7,405 bases of DNA from Verrucomicrobiales bacterium (GCA_007125835.1 SLCJ01000174.1:1-7405); one strand, 5' to 3'. Positions 1 to 5,897 are shown, counted from the stretch's first letter. Made by a program: numbers and translations. The notes: generated by a model not told the origin, from the sequence alone.

Positions 1-33
1 GAAAGCAATGGAACCTGCATCCAGCTACCCAAG

Positions 34-140
34 CCACCCAGAAAGCGGCTGAGGACAGCCGCACTCCAAGACGCTACCGCGACAGGAACGCATATGAGCA
101 CCCCACCGTGGAGGCGATCACTGGTCGCCCTCCCGCGAAG
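34..140. repeat. Dispersed structured repeat, copy A
   Basis: This stretch is matched by 1206-1312 at a constant offset of 1172 bases, with 11 substitutions and no gaps over 107 bases (about 90% identity by hand count). It contains two stem-loops. The first is gcggctg / cagccgc with loop AGGA at 45-62. The second is ggcga / tcgcc with a 7-base loop at 113-129. The first stem differs from copy B at two positions, 49 and 58, which pair with each other, so the helix is kept. One frame is open through most of both copies but has no recognisable product. An unidentified frame entering from the window's left edge (2-52) stops inside this copy with the same last residues, S-G-stop, as the antitoxin at copy B. 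Confidence 0.85.
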
Positions 141-187
141 CTACGCAACACATGAGAACGCAAAGGCCCAGCTACAGCTTACACGAG

Positions 188-202
188 CCGGGCAACCACC
201 CA
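188..202. repeat. 15-bp exact repeat of the copy B left shoulder
   Basis: The sequence ccgggcaaccaccca here is identical to 1198-1212, the bases that lead into repeat copy B. Copy A has a diverged version of this shoulder (26-40). The segment after copy A therefore seems to hold a second, partial unit of the same repeat family, running directly into the hexamer array. Confidence 0.6.
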
Positions 203-205
203 CAT

Positions 206-241
206 CGATTTCGATACCGATCCCGATTTGGATTTCGATTG
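206..241. repeat. GAT-based hexamer tandem array
   Basis: Six consecutive degenerate hexamers are visible: cgattt, cgatac, cgatcc, cgattt, ggattt, cgattg. In one plus frame they encode alternating Asp (I-D-F-D-T-D-P-D-L-D-F-D, then stop), and in another alternating Ser/Pro and Ile. No start codon, ribosome site or family suggests that any of these frames is a real gene. I read it as an intergenic low-complexity repeat attached to the repeat copy upstream. Confidence 0.6.
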
Positions 242-417
242 ACCCCATGCGCGCCTCCGGCGGCCATGAAGTCCAACCAGCGGCGAATCTCCTTCGCCGA
301 AACGTTTGAGGGGAGAACGATGGGACGCTTCAATGACTAGCCAATTTCCGGTGTGGCGATCCTCTCCCCGCCTGGTGTAGCCCGCCTTATATCTGGCACA
401 TTATGATTTGCTGAAAA

Positions 418-440
418 AGGGTGAGTAATCACCCTGTTTT
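418..440. terminator. Rho-independent terminator-like hairpin
   Basis: A perfect 7-bp stem, agggtga / tcaccct, closes on a GTAA tetraloop of the GNRA type. It is followed by gtttt on the plus strand and preceded by aaaaa, so it could act in both directions. It separates the repeat-rich left end from the toxin-antitoxin pair. The U-tract is short (four), so efficiency is uncertain. Confidence 0.5.
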
Positions 441-507
441 AGCCTTCCGCCCTCGCGGGTAGCGGTGGATGTGCTCTCCGTTCGGAAAAAGCTTTCTTGC
501 AACATCG

Positions 508-529
508 GCGGTATCGTGGATAATACCGC
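508..529. promoter_or_regulatory. Inverted repeat next to toxin start, possible operator
   Basis: A perfect 7-bp inverted repeat, gcggtat / ataccgc, with an 8-base spacer ends three bases before the proposed GTG start of the toxin. Ribbon-helix-helix antitoxins commonly repress their own operon through short palindromes overlapping the promoter or start, so an operator is a reasonable reading. As RNA, the same bases could form a hairpin that limits toxin translation. Neither role is shown by the sequence alone. Confidence 0.4.
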
Positions 530-532
530 GTA

Positions 533-946
533 GTGTATGCAGTTCTCGACACATCAGTCCTTGTGGCGGGACTCCGATCCAATCGGGGAGCCAGCTTTCA
601 GATCCTCCGCGCAATCCGCGCTGGGGACATACGTATTGCTGTATCTGTCGCTCTCGTTCTTGAGTATGAGTCGGTGGTTTTGCGGTCTGGCCTCATTCCT
701 CATTTCACGGCTGATGAACTCCGCAGGATTGTCGACGGTCTGTGCCAGTTGGCGGATCACCAGCAAGTTTTCTTCGCTTGGAGGCCGTTTCTTGCTGACC
801 CCGATGACGATCTTGTGCTCGAACTTGCGGTCGCAGCCTCGGCCGCGTTCGTCATCTCACACAACATCAACGACTTTCGAGGTTCGGAATCAATGGGTGT
901 TCGCGCCATCACACCTGCCACAACCCTAGATATTATCAGACCATGA
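533..946 (+). CDS. PIN-domain toxin of a type II toxin-antitoxin system
   Basis: The predicted product is a 137-residue PIN-domain protein, probably a magnesium-dependent ribonuclease acting on RNA in the cytoplasm. It resembles the group annotated as 'putative toxin-antitoxin system toxin component, PIN family'. The acidic residues expected at a PIN active site are present: D6 in LDTSVLV, E44 in LEYES, the DPDDD cluster at 89-93, and D114 in HNINDF. The gene therefore looks intact. The GTG at 533 is chosen because it places the hydrophobic strand and LDTSVLV at the very N-terminus, as in the family; no clear Shine-Dalgarno precedes it. The stop overlaps the start of the antitoxin (ATGA), implying translational coupling. 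Gene order is toxin first, the reverse of classical vapBC but common for this PIN group. GC and codon bias look lower than in the pdh genes, which suggests acquisition. The RNA target is unknown. Confidence 0.85.
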   Translation: MYAVLDTSVLVAGLRSNRGASFQILRAIRAGDIRIAVSVALVLEYESVVLRSGLIPHFTADELRRIVDGLCQLADHQQVFFAWRPFLADPDDDLVLELAVAASAAFVISHNINDFRGSESMGVRAITPATTLDIIRP

Positions 947-1224
947 CTACATTATCCATCCGTGTTCCCGATTCACTTCATCGTGCGATTAAAGAACTCG
1001 CGAAGAAGGACGGCTACTCCATGAACCAATTCCTGATTACTGCGGCTGCCGAGAAGCTTTCGGCATTGGAGACCGTTGATTACCTTCGACATCGAGCCGA
1101 ACGAGCAAACCTCAAGGATTTTGACAGCCTTCTGGCCCGGGTACCTAATTCCGATCCAGATGCGGGTGACGAACTACCTCCAAAATACCAAACTGATCCG
1201 GGCAACCACCCAAAAAGCGGTTGA
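943..1224 (+). CDS. Ribbon-helix-helix antitoxin (HicB/Arc-like)
   Basis: This 93-residue protein is the probable antitoxin for the overlapping PIN toxin. Residues 2-39 read as a ribbon-helix-helix DNA-binding fold: beta strand TTLSIRVPD, then helices around SLHRAIKELAKK and SMNQFLITAAAEKLS. The part YLRHRAERANLKDFDSLLARVPNSDP (48-72) matches the usual C-terminal region of antitoxins paired with this PIN group, which would neutralise the toxin. Related proteins as I recall them end soon after that VP-(acidic) segment. Here about 15 further residues follow, and the last eight codons (86-93) and the stop lie inside dispersed repeat sequence. The native 3' end was probably replaced or extended by the repeat. 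Loss of function is not implied, because both core regions are intact. The pair would be expected to autoregulate. Confidence 0.85.
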   Translation: MTTLSIRVPDSLHRAIKELAKKDGYSMNQFLITAAAEKLSALETVDYLRHRAERANLKDFDSLLARVPNSDPDAGDELPPKYQTDPGNHPKSG

Positions 1225-1312
1225 GGACAACCGCACTCCAAGACGCTACCGCGACAAGAACGCGTGTGAGCGCGGCACCGTGGAGGCGATCACTGGTCGC
1301 CTTCCTGCGAAG
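1206..1312. repeat. Dispersed structured repeat, copy B
   Basis: This is the second copy of the repeat at 34-140, and similarity with copy A stops just after 1312. Its first hairpin is gcggttg / caaccgc with loop AGGA at 1217-1234; the TGA stop of the antitoxin (1222-1224) lies in this stem. The second hairpin, ggcga / tcgcc at 1285-1301, is unchanged from copy A. With copy A it brackets the toxin-antitoxin pair as a direct repeat. No inverted terminal repeats, transposase or canonical integron attC motifs were seen. Confidence 0.85.
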
Positions 1313-1377
1313 CGATACCCAAATGGGCGGGTGAATATAAAATCCGCCTCGTCCTTGTCATTCGCTTCCTCACCCGC

Positions 1378-1399
1378 GCCACGACTGGAGAGTCGTGGC
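1378..1399 (-). terminator. Stem-loop downstream of the pdh operon
   Basis: A perfect 9-bp stem, gccacgact / agtcgtggc, with a 4-base loop lies 43 bases beyond the pdhC stop codon. There is no T-run on either strand, so this is not a standard intrinsic terminator. It could still define or protect the 3' end of the pdh messenger, or belong to another dispersed palindrome. The rest of 1313-1442 shows nothing recognisable. Confidence 0.4.
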
Positions 1400-1442
1400 T
1401 CCTTGCGGGGGCGTGGCGGCGCGGGGGATGACGGGGAGTGGA

Positions 1443-2762
1443 TCAGACGAGCATGAGAGCGGGCTGCTCGATGCGTTTGGCGGTTTCGGCGAGGAAGGCG
1501 GCGCCGACGGCGCCGTCGATGACGCGGTGGTCGCAGGAGAGGCCGAGCCACATGCGTTTGCCGATGCCGAGTTCGCCATTGGCGACCACGGCCTGATCCT
1601 TGATGGCGCCGATGGAGAGGATGGATGCCTGGGGCGGGTTGATGATGGCGTCGAAGTGGTCGATTCCCCAAGCGCCGAGGTTGGAGACGGTGATGGTGCC
1701 GCCGTCGAATTCGTCGGGCTTGAGTTTTTTGTCCTTCGCCCGAGCGGCGAGATCTTTCACGGCGCGGGAGAGGTCGAGCAACGATTTGTCGCCTGCATCC
1801 TTGATCACGGGGGTAACGAGGCCGTCGTCCACGGCGACAGCCACGGCGAGTCCGATTTTGTGGAAGCGGACGATATTGTCTCCATTCCAGGCGGCATTGA
1901 CATCCGGCACGGCCTGCATGGCGGAGACGACTGCTTTGAGAATGAAGTCGTTGATGGTGTATTTGTTGCCGCCCTCGCGTTTTTCCTCGGAGGCGTTCAC
2001 CTGGGCGCGCAGTTTCATCATCGGCCCGGCATCTACTTCGAGGCGGAGGTAGAAATGGGGGATTTGCAGTTTTGAGGCGAGCAGGCGTTCGGCGATGATG
2101 CGCCGCATGGTGGAGACGGGCGCTTTTTCGTCTTTGTCGCCCACCATGGGGAGGATGGGAGCGGGTCCGGCCACGGCGGCGGCTCCACTGGCGCGGCCCG
2201 GAGGCGGTGCGTTCTCGACATCGGCGGCGACGATGCGTCCGCCGGGGCCGGTGCCATCGAGCGTGGCGAGGTCGACGCCGCGTTCTTCGGCCAATTTGCG
2301 GGCGAGGGGTGAAGCTTTGATTCGCACTTCGTCGCCTCCCCGGCGGCGGCGACGCGGGCGGCGGGTGGCGGAGCGTCTCTGGGATCCCGCAGTGGGCGAT
2401 GAGGATTTGCTCTTGCGGCTGTTTTTTTCGTCTTCCTCTTCTTTTTCCTCGCCGGTTGGAATGTCACCGCCATTGGAATCTTTGTCGCCATCACCCGCAG
2501 CTTCGGCTGCGGAGGGATCTTCTCCCTCGTCGAGCAACACCGCCATTTTGGCACCGACGGCGATTTTTTCGCCCTCCTTAATGTATAGCTCATGGACGAT
2601 GCCGTCGTCGAAGGCTTCCATTTCCATGGTCGCCTTGTCGGTTTCGACTTCGGCGATGATCTCGCCCATTTCGACTTTGTCGCCTTTTTTGATTTTCCAG
2701 TTGAGCAGGGTGCCCTCGGTCATGGTGTCCGAGAGTTTGGGCATCTTGATGATCGTGGCCAT
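1443..2762 (-). CDS. pdhC: Pyruvate dehydrogenase E2, dihydrolipoyl acetyltransferase
   Basis: This 439-residue protein is the core of the pyruvate dehydrogenase complex. It transfers the acetyl group from its lipoyl arm to CoA. A single lipoyl domain spans about 1-80, with the lipoylated K43 in ETDKATME. A peripheral subunit-binding domain lies near 147-183 (ASPLARKLAEE, GPGGRIVAADVE). The catalytic domain covers about 215-439, with active-site H412 in DHRVIDG (411-417). The start at 2762 is chosen because the lipoyl domain begins at once there (MATIIKMPKLSD); an upstream in-frame ATG would add 38 Pro/Ser-rich residues and overlap the end of pdhB. No Shine-Dalgarno is seen. The linker at 82-146 is unusual: a Glu/Asp-rich part followed by an Arg-rich part (RRSATRRPRRRRR), instead of the usual Ala/Pro-rich linker. 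The gene is last in pdhA-pdhB-pdhC, 49 bases after pdhB. Confidence 0.95.
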   Translation of the reverse strand: MATIIKMPKLSDTMTEGTLLNWKIKKGDKVEMGEIIAEVETDKATMEMEAFDDGIVHELYIKEGEKIAVGAKMAVLLDEGEDPSAAEAAGDGDKDSNGGDIPTGEEKEEEDEKNSRKSKSSSPTAGSQRRSATRRPRRRRRGGDEVRIKASPLARKLAEERGVDLATLDGTGPGGRIVAADVENAPPPGRASGAAAVAGPAPILPMVGDKDEKAPVSTMRRIIAERLLASKLQIPHFYLRLEVDAGPMMKLRAQVNASEEKREGGNKYTINDFILKAVVSAMQAVPDVNAAWNGDNIVRFHKIGLAVAVAVDDGLVTPVIKDAGDKSLLDLSRAVKDLAARAKDKKLKPDEFDGGTITVSNLGAWGIDHFDAIINPPQASILSIGAIKDQAVVANGELGIGKRMWLGLSCDHRVIDGAVGAAFLAETAKRIEQPALMLV

Positions 2763-2811
2763 GGCGAGAAGTGGAAGCGGTGGGCTGGAGAGAGGGTGGT
2801 GGGTTGAGGGT

Positions 2812-3795
2812 TCAGGCGATCGAGAGCACTTTGTCGACGATGCGCTGGGGGTTGGGAAGTTGGTCGTTTTCCACACCCGGGCTGTAGATGGACGGGGCGT
2901 CGAGGGAATTGACGCGCAGGATCGGCGCGTCCAGGTCGTCGAAGGCTTTTTCTTGCAGCAGCGTGCAGATCATGGCCGAGACGCCGCAGAAGGGTTTCGA
3001 TTCGTCAATCACCACCGCGCGGTTGGTGTGGGCCACCGAGTCGAGGATCGCATCTTCGTCGAGCGGGCGGATCGAGCGGAGGTCGATCACCTCGGCGTCG
3101 ATGTCGTGGTCGTGATCGAGGATTTCGGCTGCCTTGAGGGCGTGCAGCACCGAGCGCCCGTGGGCGATGAGGGTGATGTCGTCGCCCTCGCGTTTCACGT
3201 CGGCCACGCCGAGCGGCACGAGGTGGTCTCCATCTTCCGGATCGGGCACCGGTCCCTCCGTGCCGTAGAGCAGGGTGTTTTCCATCACGTAAACAGGGTC
3301 ATTGTCACGGATGGCGGTTTTCATCAGTCCCTTGACGTCGGCGGGGGTGGCGGGCGAGCAAACCTTGAGCCCGGGGAAACTGGCGAAGAGCCCCTCAGGC
3401 GTGTGCGAGTGGGTGGCTCCGACATTGGTGCCGCCGTTGGCGGGTCCGCGCACGACGATCGGGCAGTGGATGAGGCCGCCGGACATGTAGCGCACGAAGG
3501 CGGCGTTGTTCACAAGCTGGTCGAAGGCTACCGAGTGGAATGACCAAAACATGAGTTCCATCACCGGGCGGACGCCCAGCATCGAGGCACCGACACCCAT
3601 ACCGATGAACCCGGCTTCGGAGATCGGCGTATCGACGACGCGTTTGTCGCCCCATTTTTTCCAAAGCCCTTCTGTTACCTTGTAGGCTCCGTTGTATTGG
3701 GCGACTTCCTCGCCGAGGATCACGACATTGTCGTCGCGGGCAAGCTCCTCGTCGAGGGCTTCGCGGATGGCATGGCGGTAGAGAATGCTGCGCAT
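2812..3795 (-). CDS. pdhB: Pyruvate dehydrogenase E1 component, beta subunit
   Basis: This 327-residue protein is the beta subunit of the heterotetrameric (alpha2-beta2) E1 enzyme. With PdhA it decarboxylates pyruvate on thiamine diphosphate and passes the acetyl group to the E2 lipoyl arm. The N-terminal pyrimidine-binding domain includes ILGEEVAQYNGAYKVTEGL (26-44) and DTPISEAG (55-62), whose E60 aligns with the cofactor-activating glutamate. The segment RGPANGG..ATHSHTPEG (116-134) is the active-site His region, with H129 matching the conserved His. The C-terminal transketolase-like domain includes VIDLRSIRPLDEDAI (236-250). Length is normal for the family. The gene starts 30 bases after the pdhA stop and shows no Shine-Dalgarno. 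A branched-chain 2-oxo acid dehydrogenase is the alternative, but the alpha-beta-E2 layout and sequence fit pyruvate better. Confidence 0.95.
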   Translation of the reverse strand: MRSILYRHAIREALDEELARDDNVVILGEEVAQYNGAYKVTEGLWKKWGDKRVVDTPISEAGFIGMGVGASMLGVRPVMELMFWSFHSVAFDQLVNNAAFVRYMSGGLIHCPIVVRGPANGGTNVGATHSHTPEGLFASFPGLKVCSPATPADVKGLMKTAIRDNDPVYVMENTLLYGTEGPVPDPEDGDHLVPLGVADVKREGDDITLIAHGRSVLHALKAAEILDHDHDIDAEVIDLRSIRPLDEDAILDSVAHTNRAVVIDESKPFCGVSAMICTLLQEKAFDDLDAPILRVNSLDAPSIYSPGVENDQLPNPQRIVDKVLSIA

Positions 3796-3825
3796 GGGAG
3801 ATTCTGGGGGAAAAACGGGGGGGAA

Positions 3826-4974
3826 TCAGGTGTTGAAAAAGTGGGTGCCGGTTCGTCCGGCTTCGGAACCAGAGTCGACCTCCTCGTAGACGTCGGTCAT
3901 GATGTCATCGACGGTGGGATACGGGCTCTCTTCGGCGAACTTGGCTGCGGCATTCGCCTCGTCCTTGGCCTCCTGGTCGATCTTATTCGCTTTTTCCTCG
4001 CTGAGCACGCCCTCGGCAATCAGGATTTCGCGCCAGATCTGCACCGGGTCGTGTTCGCGCTGATATTTTTCCACCTCTTCCTTGGAGCGGTATTTTTTCG
4101 CGTTGGCATCGGCCACCGAATGCCCGTAGTAACGGTAGGTATTGATCTCGAGCACCGTGGGTCGCGATTCCTCATGCGCCCGGCGCATCGCCTCCCACGT
4201 GACCGCGCGCACCTCATAGACATTTTCGCCCATGCAGGACGCCCAGTCTATGCCATAGGCTTCCGCCCGCTGGGCCAGGCCGCCGGGCGGGTAGACCGAC
4301 GAGCGCTTCTGGCTGGTGCCCATCGAGTAGCCGTTGTTTTCGATGATGAAAATGGCGGGCAGATCAAAAAGCCCTGCGAGGTTGAGTGATTCGTGGAACG
4401 CCCCTTGGTTGATCGCCCCATCGCCGAGGAATGTGAGCGAGCAGCCTTTGAGATCCTTGTATTTCAGGCCATAGGCGAGCCCGAGTCCGAGCGGGGTCTG
4501 GCCGCCGACAATGCCGTGGCCACCCCAAAAATTCTTGTCGGGCGCGAAGTAGTGCATCGACCCGCCCTTGCCCTTGGAGCAGCCGGTGCTTTTGCCGAAA
4601 AGCTCGGCCATGCACTCGTTCATGCCCATGCCCACCGCCAGCGCATGCCCGTGGTCGCGGTAGGCGGTGATGATGTGATCGTGGTCGCCGCAGAGCGAAA
4701 TGGTGCCGACCGCCACCGACTCCTGGCCTATATACAAATGCAGGAAGCCGCCCATCTTTCCGGCGTTGTAGTGCTTGAGCGAAATCTGCTCGAAACGGCG
4801 GATGCGCGCCATCGTCCGGAATGTTTCCACCTTCTGTTCGTCAGAAAACGAACGGTTGATCTCGGCCTCCGCATGGGGGCCACCGGGATGGGACGTTTTG
4901 TCGGCCTCATTCCGCGATTTTGCGGGTGAAGACTTTTGTTTTTTCTTAGCTGCGGACTTCTTCTTGGCAGGCAT
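3826..4974 (-). CDS. pdhA: Pyruvate dehydrogenase E1 component, alpha subunit
   Basis: This 382-residue alpha subunit of E1 binds the thiamine diphosphate/magnesium end of the active site shared with PdhB. The thiamine diphosphate motif is clear: GDG at 184-186 followed by NN at 213-214 (GDGAINQGAFHES ... IIENNGYSMGT). Other family marks are GGFLHLYIGQESVAVG (75-90), YRDHGHAL (105-112), GKGGSMHYF (135-143) and the lid loop YRYYGHSVADA (280-290). The protein begins with an extra tail of about 40 residues (MPAKKKSAAKKKQKSS onward), rich in Lys, Ala and Ser, before the family core. The next internal Met would cut into the core, so 4974 is the likely start. It has no Shine-Dalgarno. As first gene of the operon its promoter should lie in 4975-5083, but that GC-rich stretch shows no clear promoter boxes. 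Confidence 0.95.
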   Translation of the reverse strand: MPAKKKSAAKKKQKSSPAKSRNEADKTSHPGGPHAEAEINRSFSDEQKVETFRTMARIRRFEQISLKHYNAGKMGGFLHLYIGQESVAVGTISLCGDHDHIITAYRDHGHALAVGMGMNECMAELFGKSTGCSKGKGGSMHYFAPDKNFWGGHGIVGGQTPLGLGLAYGLKYKDLKGCSLTFLGDGAINQGAFHESLNLAGLFDLPAIFIIENNGYSMGTSQKRSSVYPPGGLAQRAEAYGIDWASCMGENVYEVRAVTWEAMRRAHEESRPTVLEINTYRYYGHSVADANAKKYRSKEEVEKYQREHDPVQIWREILIAEGVLSEEKANKIDQEAKDEANAAAKFAEESPYPTVDDIMTDVYEEVDSGSEAGRTGTHFFNT

Positions 4975-5083
4975 GGAGTGGGGGGAGAATTCGGGGAGGG
5001 GACACGGTCAGGGCCGTTGGGCCCGGGTGAGGTGCGGGGGCGGAGGCGGAGGCGGGCAATACGCCGGGTCTCCGGTCGGCGGA

Positions 5084-5677
5084 TCATGCGCCGGCGGCGC
5101 TTTCCACAGTGGCGACCGGAGCTGTGGCCGGTGCGGTGCGGCGAAGCGCAATCAGGAACAATCCGGCGAAGGCCAGGTTGCCGACCAGCGACTTGAGGAG
5201 AAACATCCACGCCGGCGGGAAGCCGGGCAGGCCATTGGTGTTGGCTTGGATCCATCCGCCGATTGTCGGCACATACCCGGGGGAGGACAGCCATGCCACG
5301 GTATTGGCGGCGATATGGAAAGCGATCACTCCGCCCACCGTTGCCAACAGATAAGGTGCCGCCTTGCCCAGCCGATTCGCCAGCGGACGGCCGGCAAGGA
5401 ACAGCAGGCCGTAAAATCCGGCATTGAGGAGGAGGTAGGGGTGAAGCAGTGCCGCGCCGTGCATGCCGTTGAGGATGAGATCGGACACAAGGAAGGCAGC
5501 AACCGCAGCAACCGCAACCAACGCCTGCGGGCGGAGCATGGCCATGCCGAGAACCAGAGCCGCCAGCGGGGCGAACCCAGCCAGCCCTTCAGCTCCGGGC
5601 AAGGATGCGGAGCCGATGCGGAATGCGAGGACGGAGACAACAAGGAGGAGGGCGATGGCCCAAGTGCGCTTTTCCAT
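5084..5677 (-). CDS. Six-helix membrane protein, DUF6580-like
   Basis: This 197-residue integral membrane protein has about six hydrophobic segments, near 5-22, 33-48, 52-70, 78-96, 108-130 and 157-177, then a short Ala/Thr-rich polar tail. The order of features recalls the DUF6580 family: an Ala/Leu-rich first half, a conserved SDLILN stretch after the third helix, a NTVAWLSSPGY segment, and a final KSLVGNLAFAGLFL helix. The function of that family is not established; a transport or substrate-binding membrane role is only a guess. No signal peptide is needed because the first helix can direct insertion. The gene ends 109 bases before pdhA on the same strand, so read-through into the pdh operon is possible. 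It is divergent from the gene at 5898. No Shine-Dalgarno is visible. Confidence 0.75.
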   Translation of the reverse strand: MEKRTWAIALLLVVSVLAFRIGSASLPGAEGLAGFAPLAALVLGMAMLRPQALVAVAAVAAFLVSDLILNGMHGAALLHPYLLLNAGFYGLLFLAGRPLANRLGKAAPYLLATVGGVIAFHIAANTVAWLSSPGYVPTIGGWIQANTNGLPGFPPAWMFLLKSLVGNLAFAGLFLIALRRTAPATAPVATVESAAGA

Positions 5678-5711
5678 AAGTACCGGGAATCATAGGGCGT
5701 TTCCTCGACAT

Positions 5712-5742
5712 CGGCAAGAACGAATGCGTGCGCACGCTGCCG
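5712..5742. promoter_or_regulatory. Nested palindrome in divergent intergenic region
   Basis: A perfect 12-bp palindrome, gcgtgcgcacgc (5726-5737), sits inside an outer inverted repeat cggca (5712-5716) / tgccg (5738-5742). It lies 35 bases upstream of the DUF6580-like gene and 155 bases upstream of the gene at 5898. A dimeric regulator site acting on one or both divergent genes is plausible. No known operator is recognised. Confidence 0.35.
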
Positions 5743-5805
5743 AATTCAGTGATTAGGGCATTTTTCCGGGCTGGTCGGCAAAATGAGAAATCTTGAAGGA
5801 AAGGG

Positions 5806-5834
5806 TTGACAGGAGGGGCATCTTTCGGGAAAAC
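5806..5834 (+). promoter_or_regulatory. Candidate promoter for the 5898 gene
   Basis: An exact TTGACA -35 box (5806-5811) is followed after 17 bases by gaaaac (5829-5834), a poor -10 match. Initiation would leave a leader of about 55 bases before the ATG at 5898. Support rests on the -35 box alone. Confidence 0.3.
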
Positions 5835-5897
5835 TGTCCGAGTGCTGCGGTGTGTAGAAGCCGCAGGTCGATTTCCACACCACTTCCGACTGCCATC

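Larger units (their letters stand above)
141..417. other. Non-coding segment after repeat copy A
   Basis: No convincing gene lies here. Two overlapping plus-strand frames of 60-70 codons cross the repeats, but neither has a recognisable product or ribosome site. Besides the 15-mer and the hexamer array, it holds a perfect inverted repeat cggcgaa / ttcgccg with a 5-base loop at 281-299. A TATGAT box at 402-407 resembles a -10 element, but there is no matching -35 box 17 bases upstream. Any transcript starting there would have to pass the hairpin at 418-440. Confidence 0.5.

Noticed and set aside
94..340. Overlapping frames of 71 and 62 codons in the repeat-rich left end
   Set aside because: They run through the dispersed repeat and hexamer array, lack ribosome sites and show no known family; probably fortuitous.
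34..1312. Canonical integron attC sites in the two repeats
   Set aside because: The consensus core sites were not found at the repeat ends, and the spacer of about 390 bases between copy A and the toxin start is long for a cassette.
34..1312. CRISPR array
   Set aside because: There are only two copies of about 107 bp separated by genes, with no short regular spacers.
1076..1456. 126-codon plus-strand frame crossing the antitoxin end, copy B and the hairpin
   Set aside because: It is out of frame with the antitoxin and made of repeat and intergenic sequence. Its resemblance to a frame in copy A follows from the DNA repeat.
1395..2075. Plus-strand open frame of 226 codons
   Set aside because: It lies opposite the catalytic domain of pdhC and has a Gly/Asp/Val-rich composition typical of antisense frames.
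2095..3543. Long plus-strand open frame (482 codons) opposite pdhC and pdhB
   Set aside because: It is antisense to two clearly identified genes, has no recognisable domain, and arises from strong GC bias at third positions.
5011..5024. Stem gggcc / ggccc upstream of pdhA as a leader regulator
   Set aside because: Five base pairs in a very GC-rich stretch are expected by chance, and nothing else supports a riboswitch or attenuator.
4775..5695. Plus-strand frame of 306 codons across the pdhA start and the DUF6580-like gene
   Set aside because: It is fully antisense to two supported genes, with low-complexity composition and no homology recognised.
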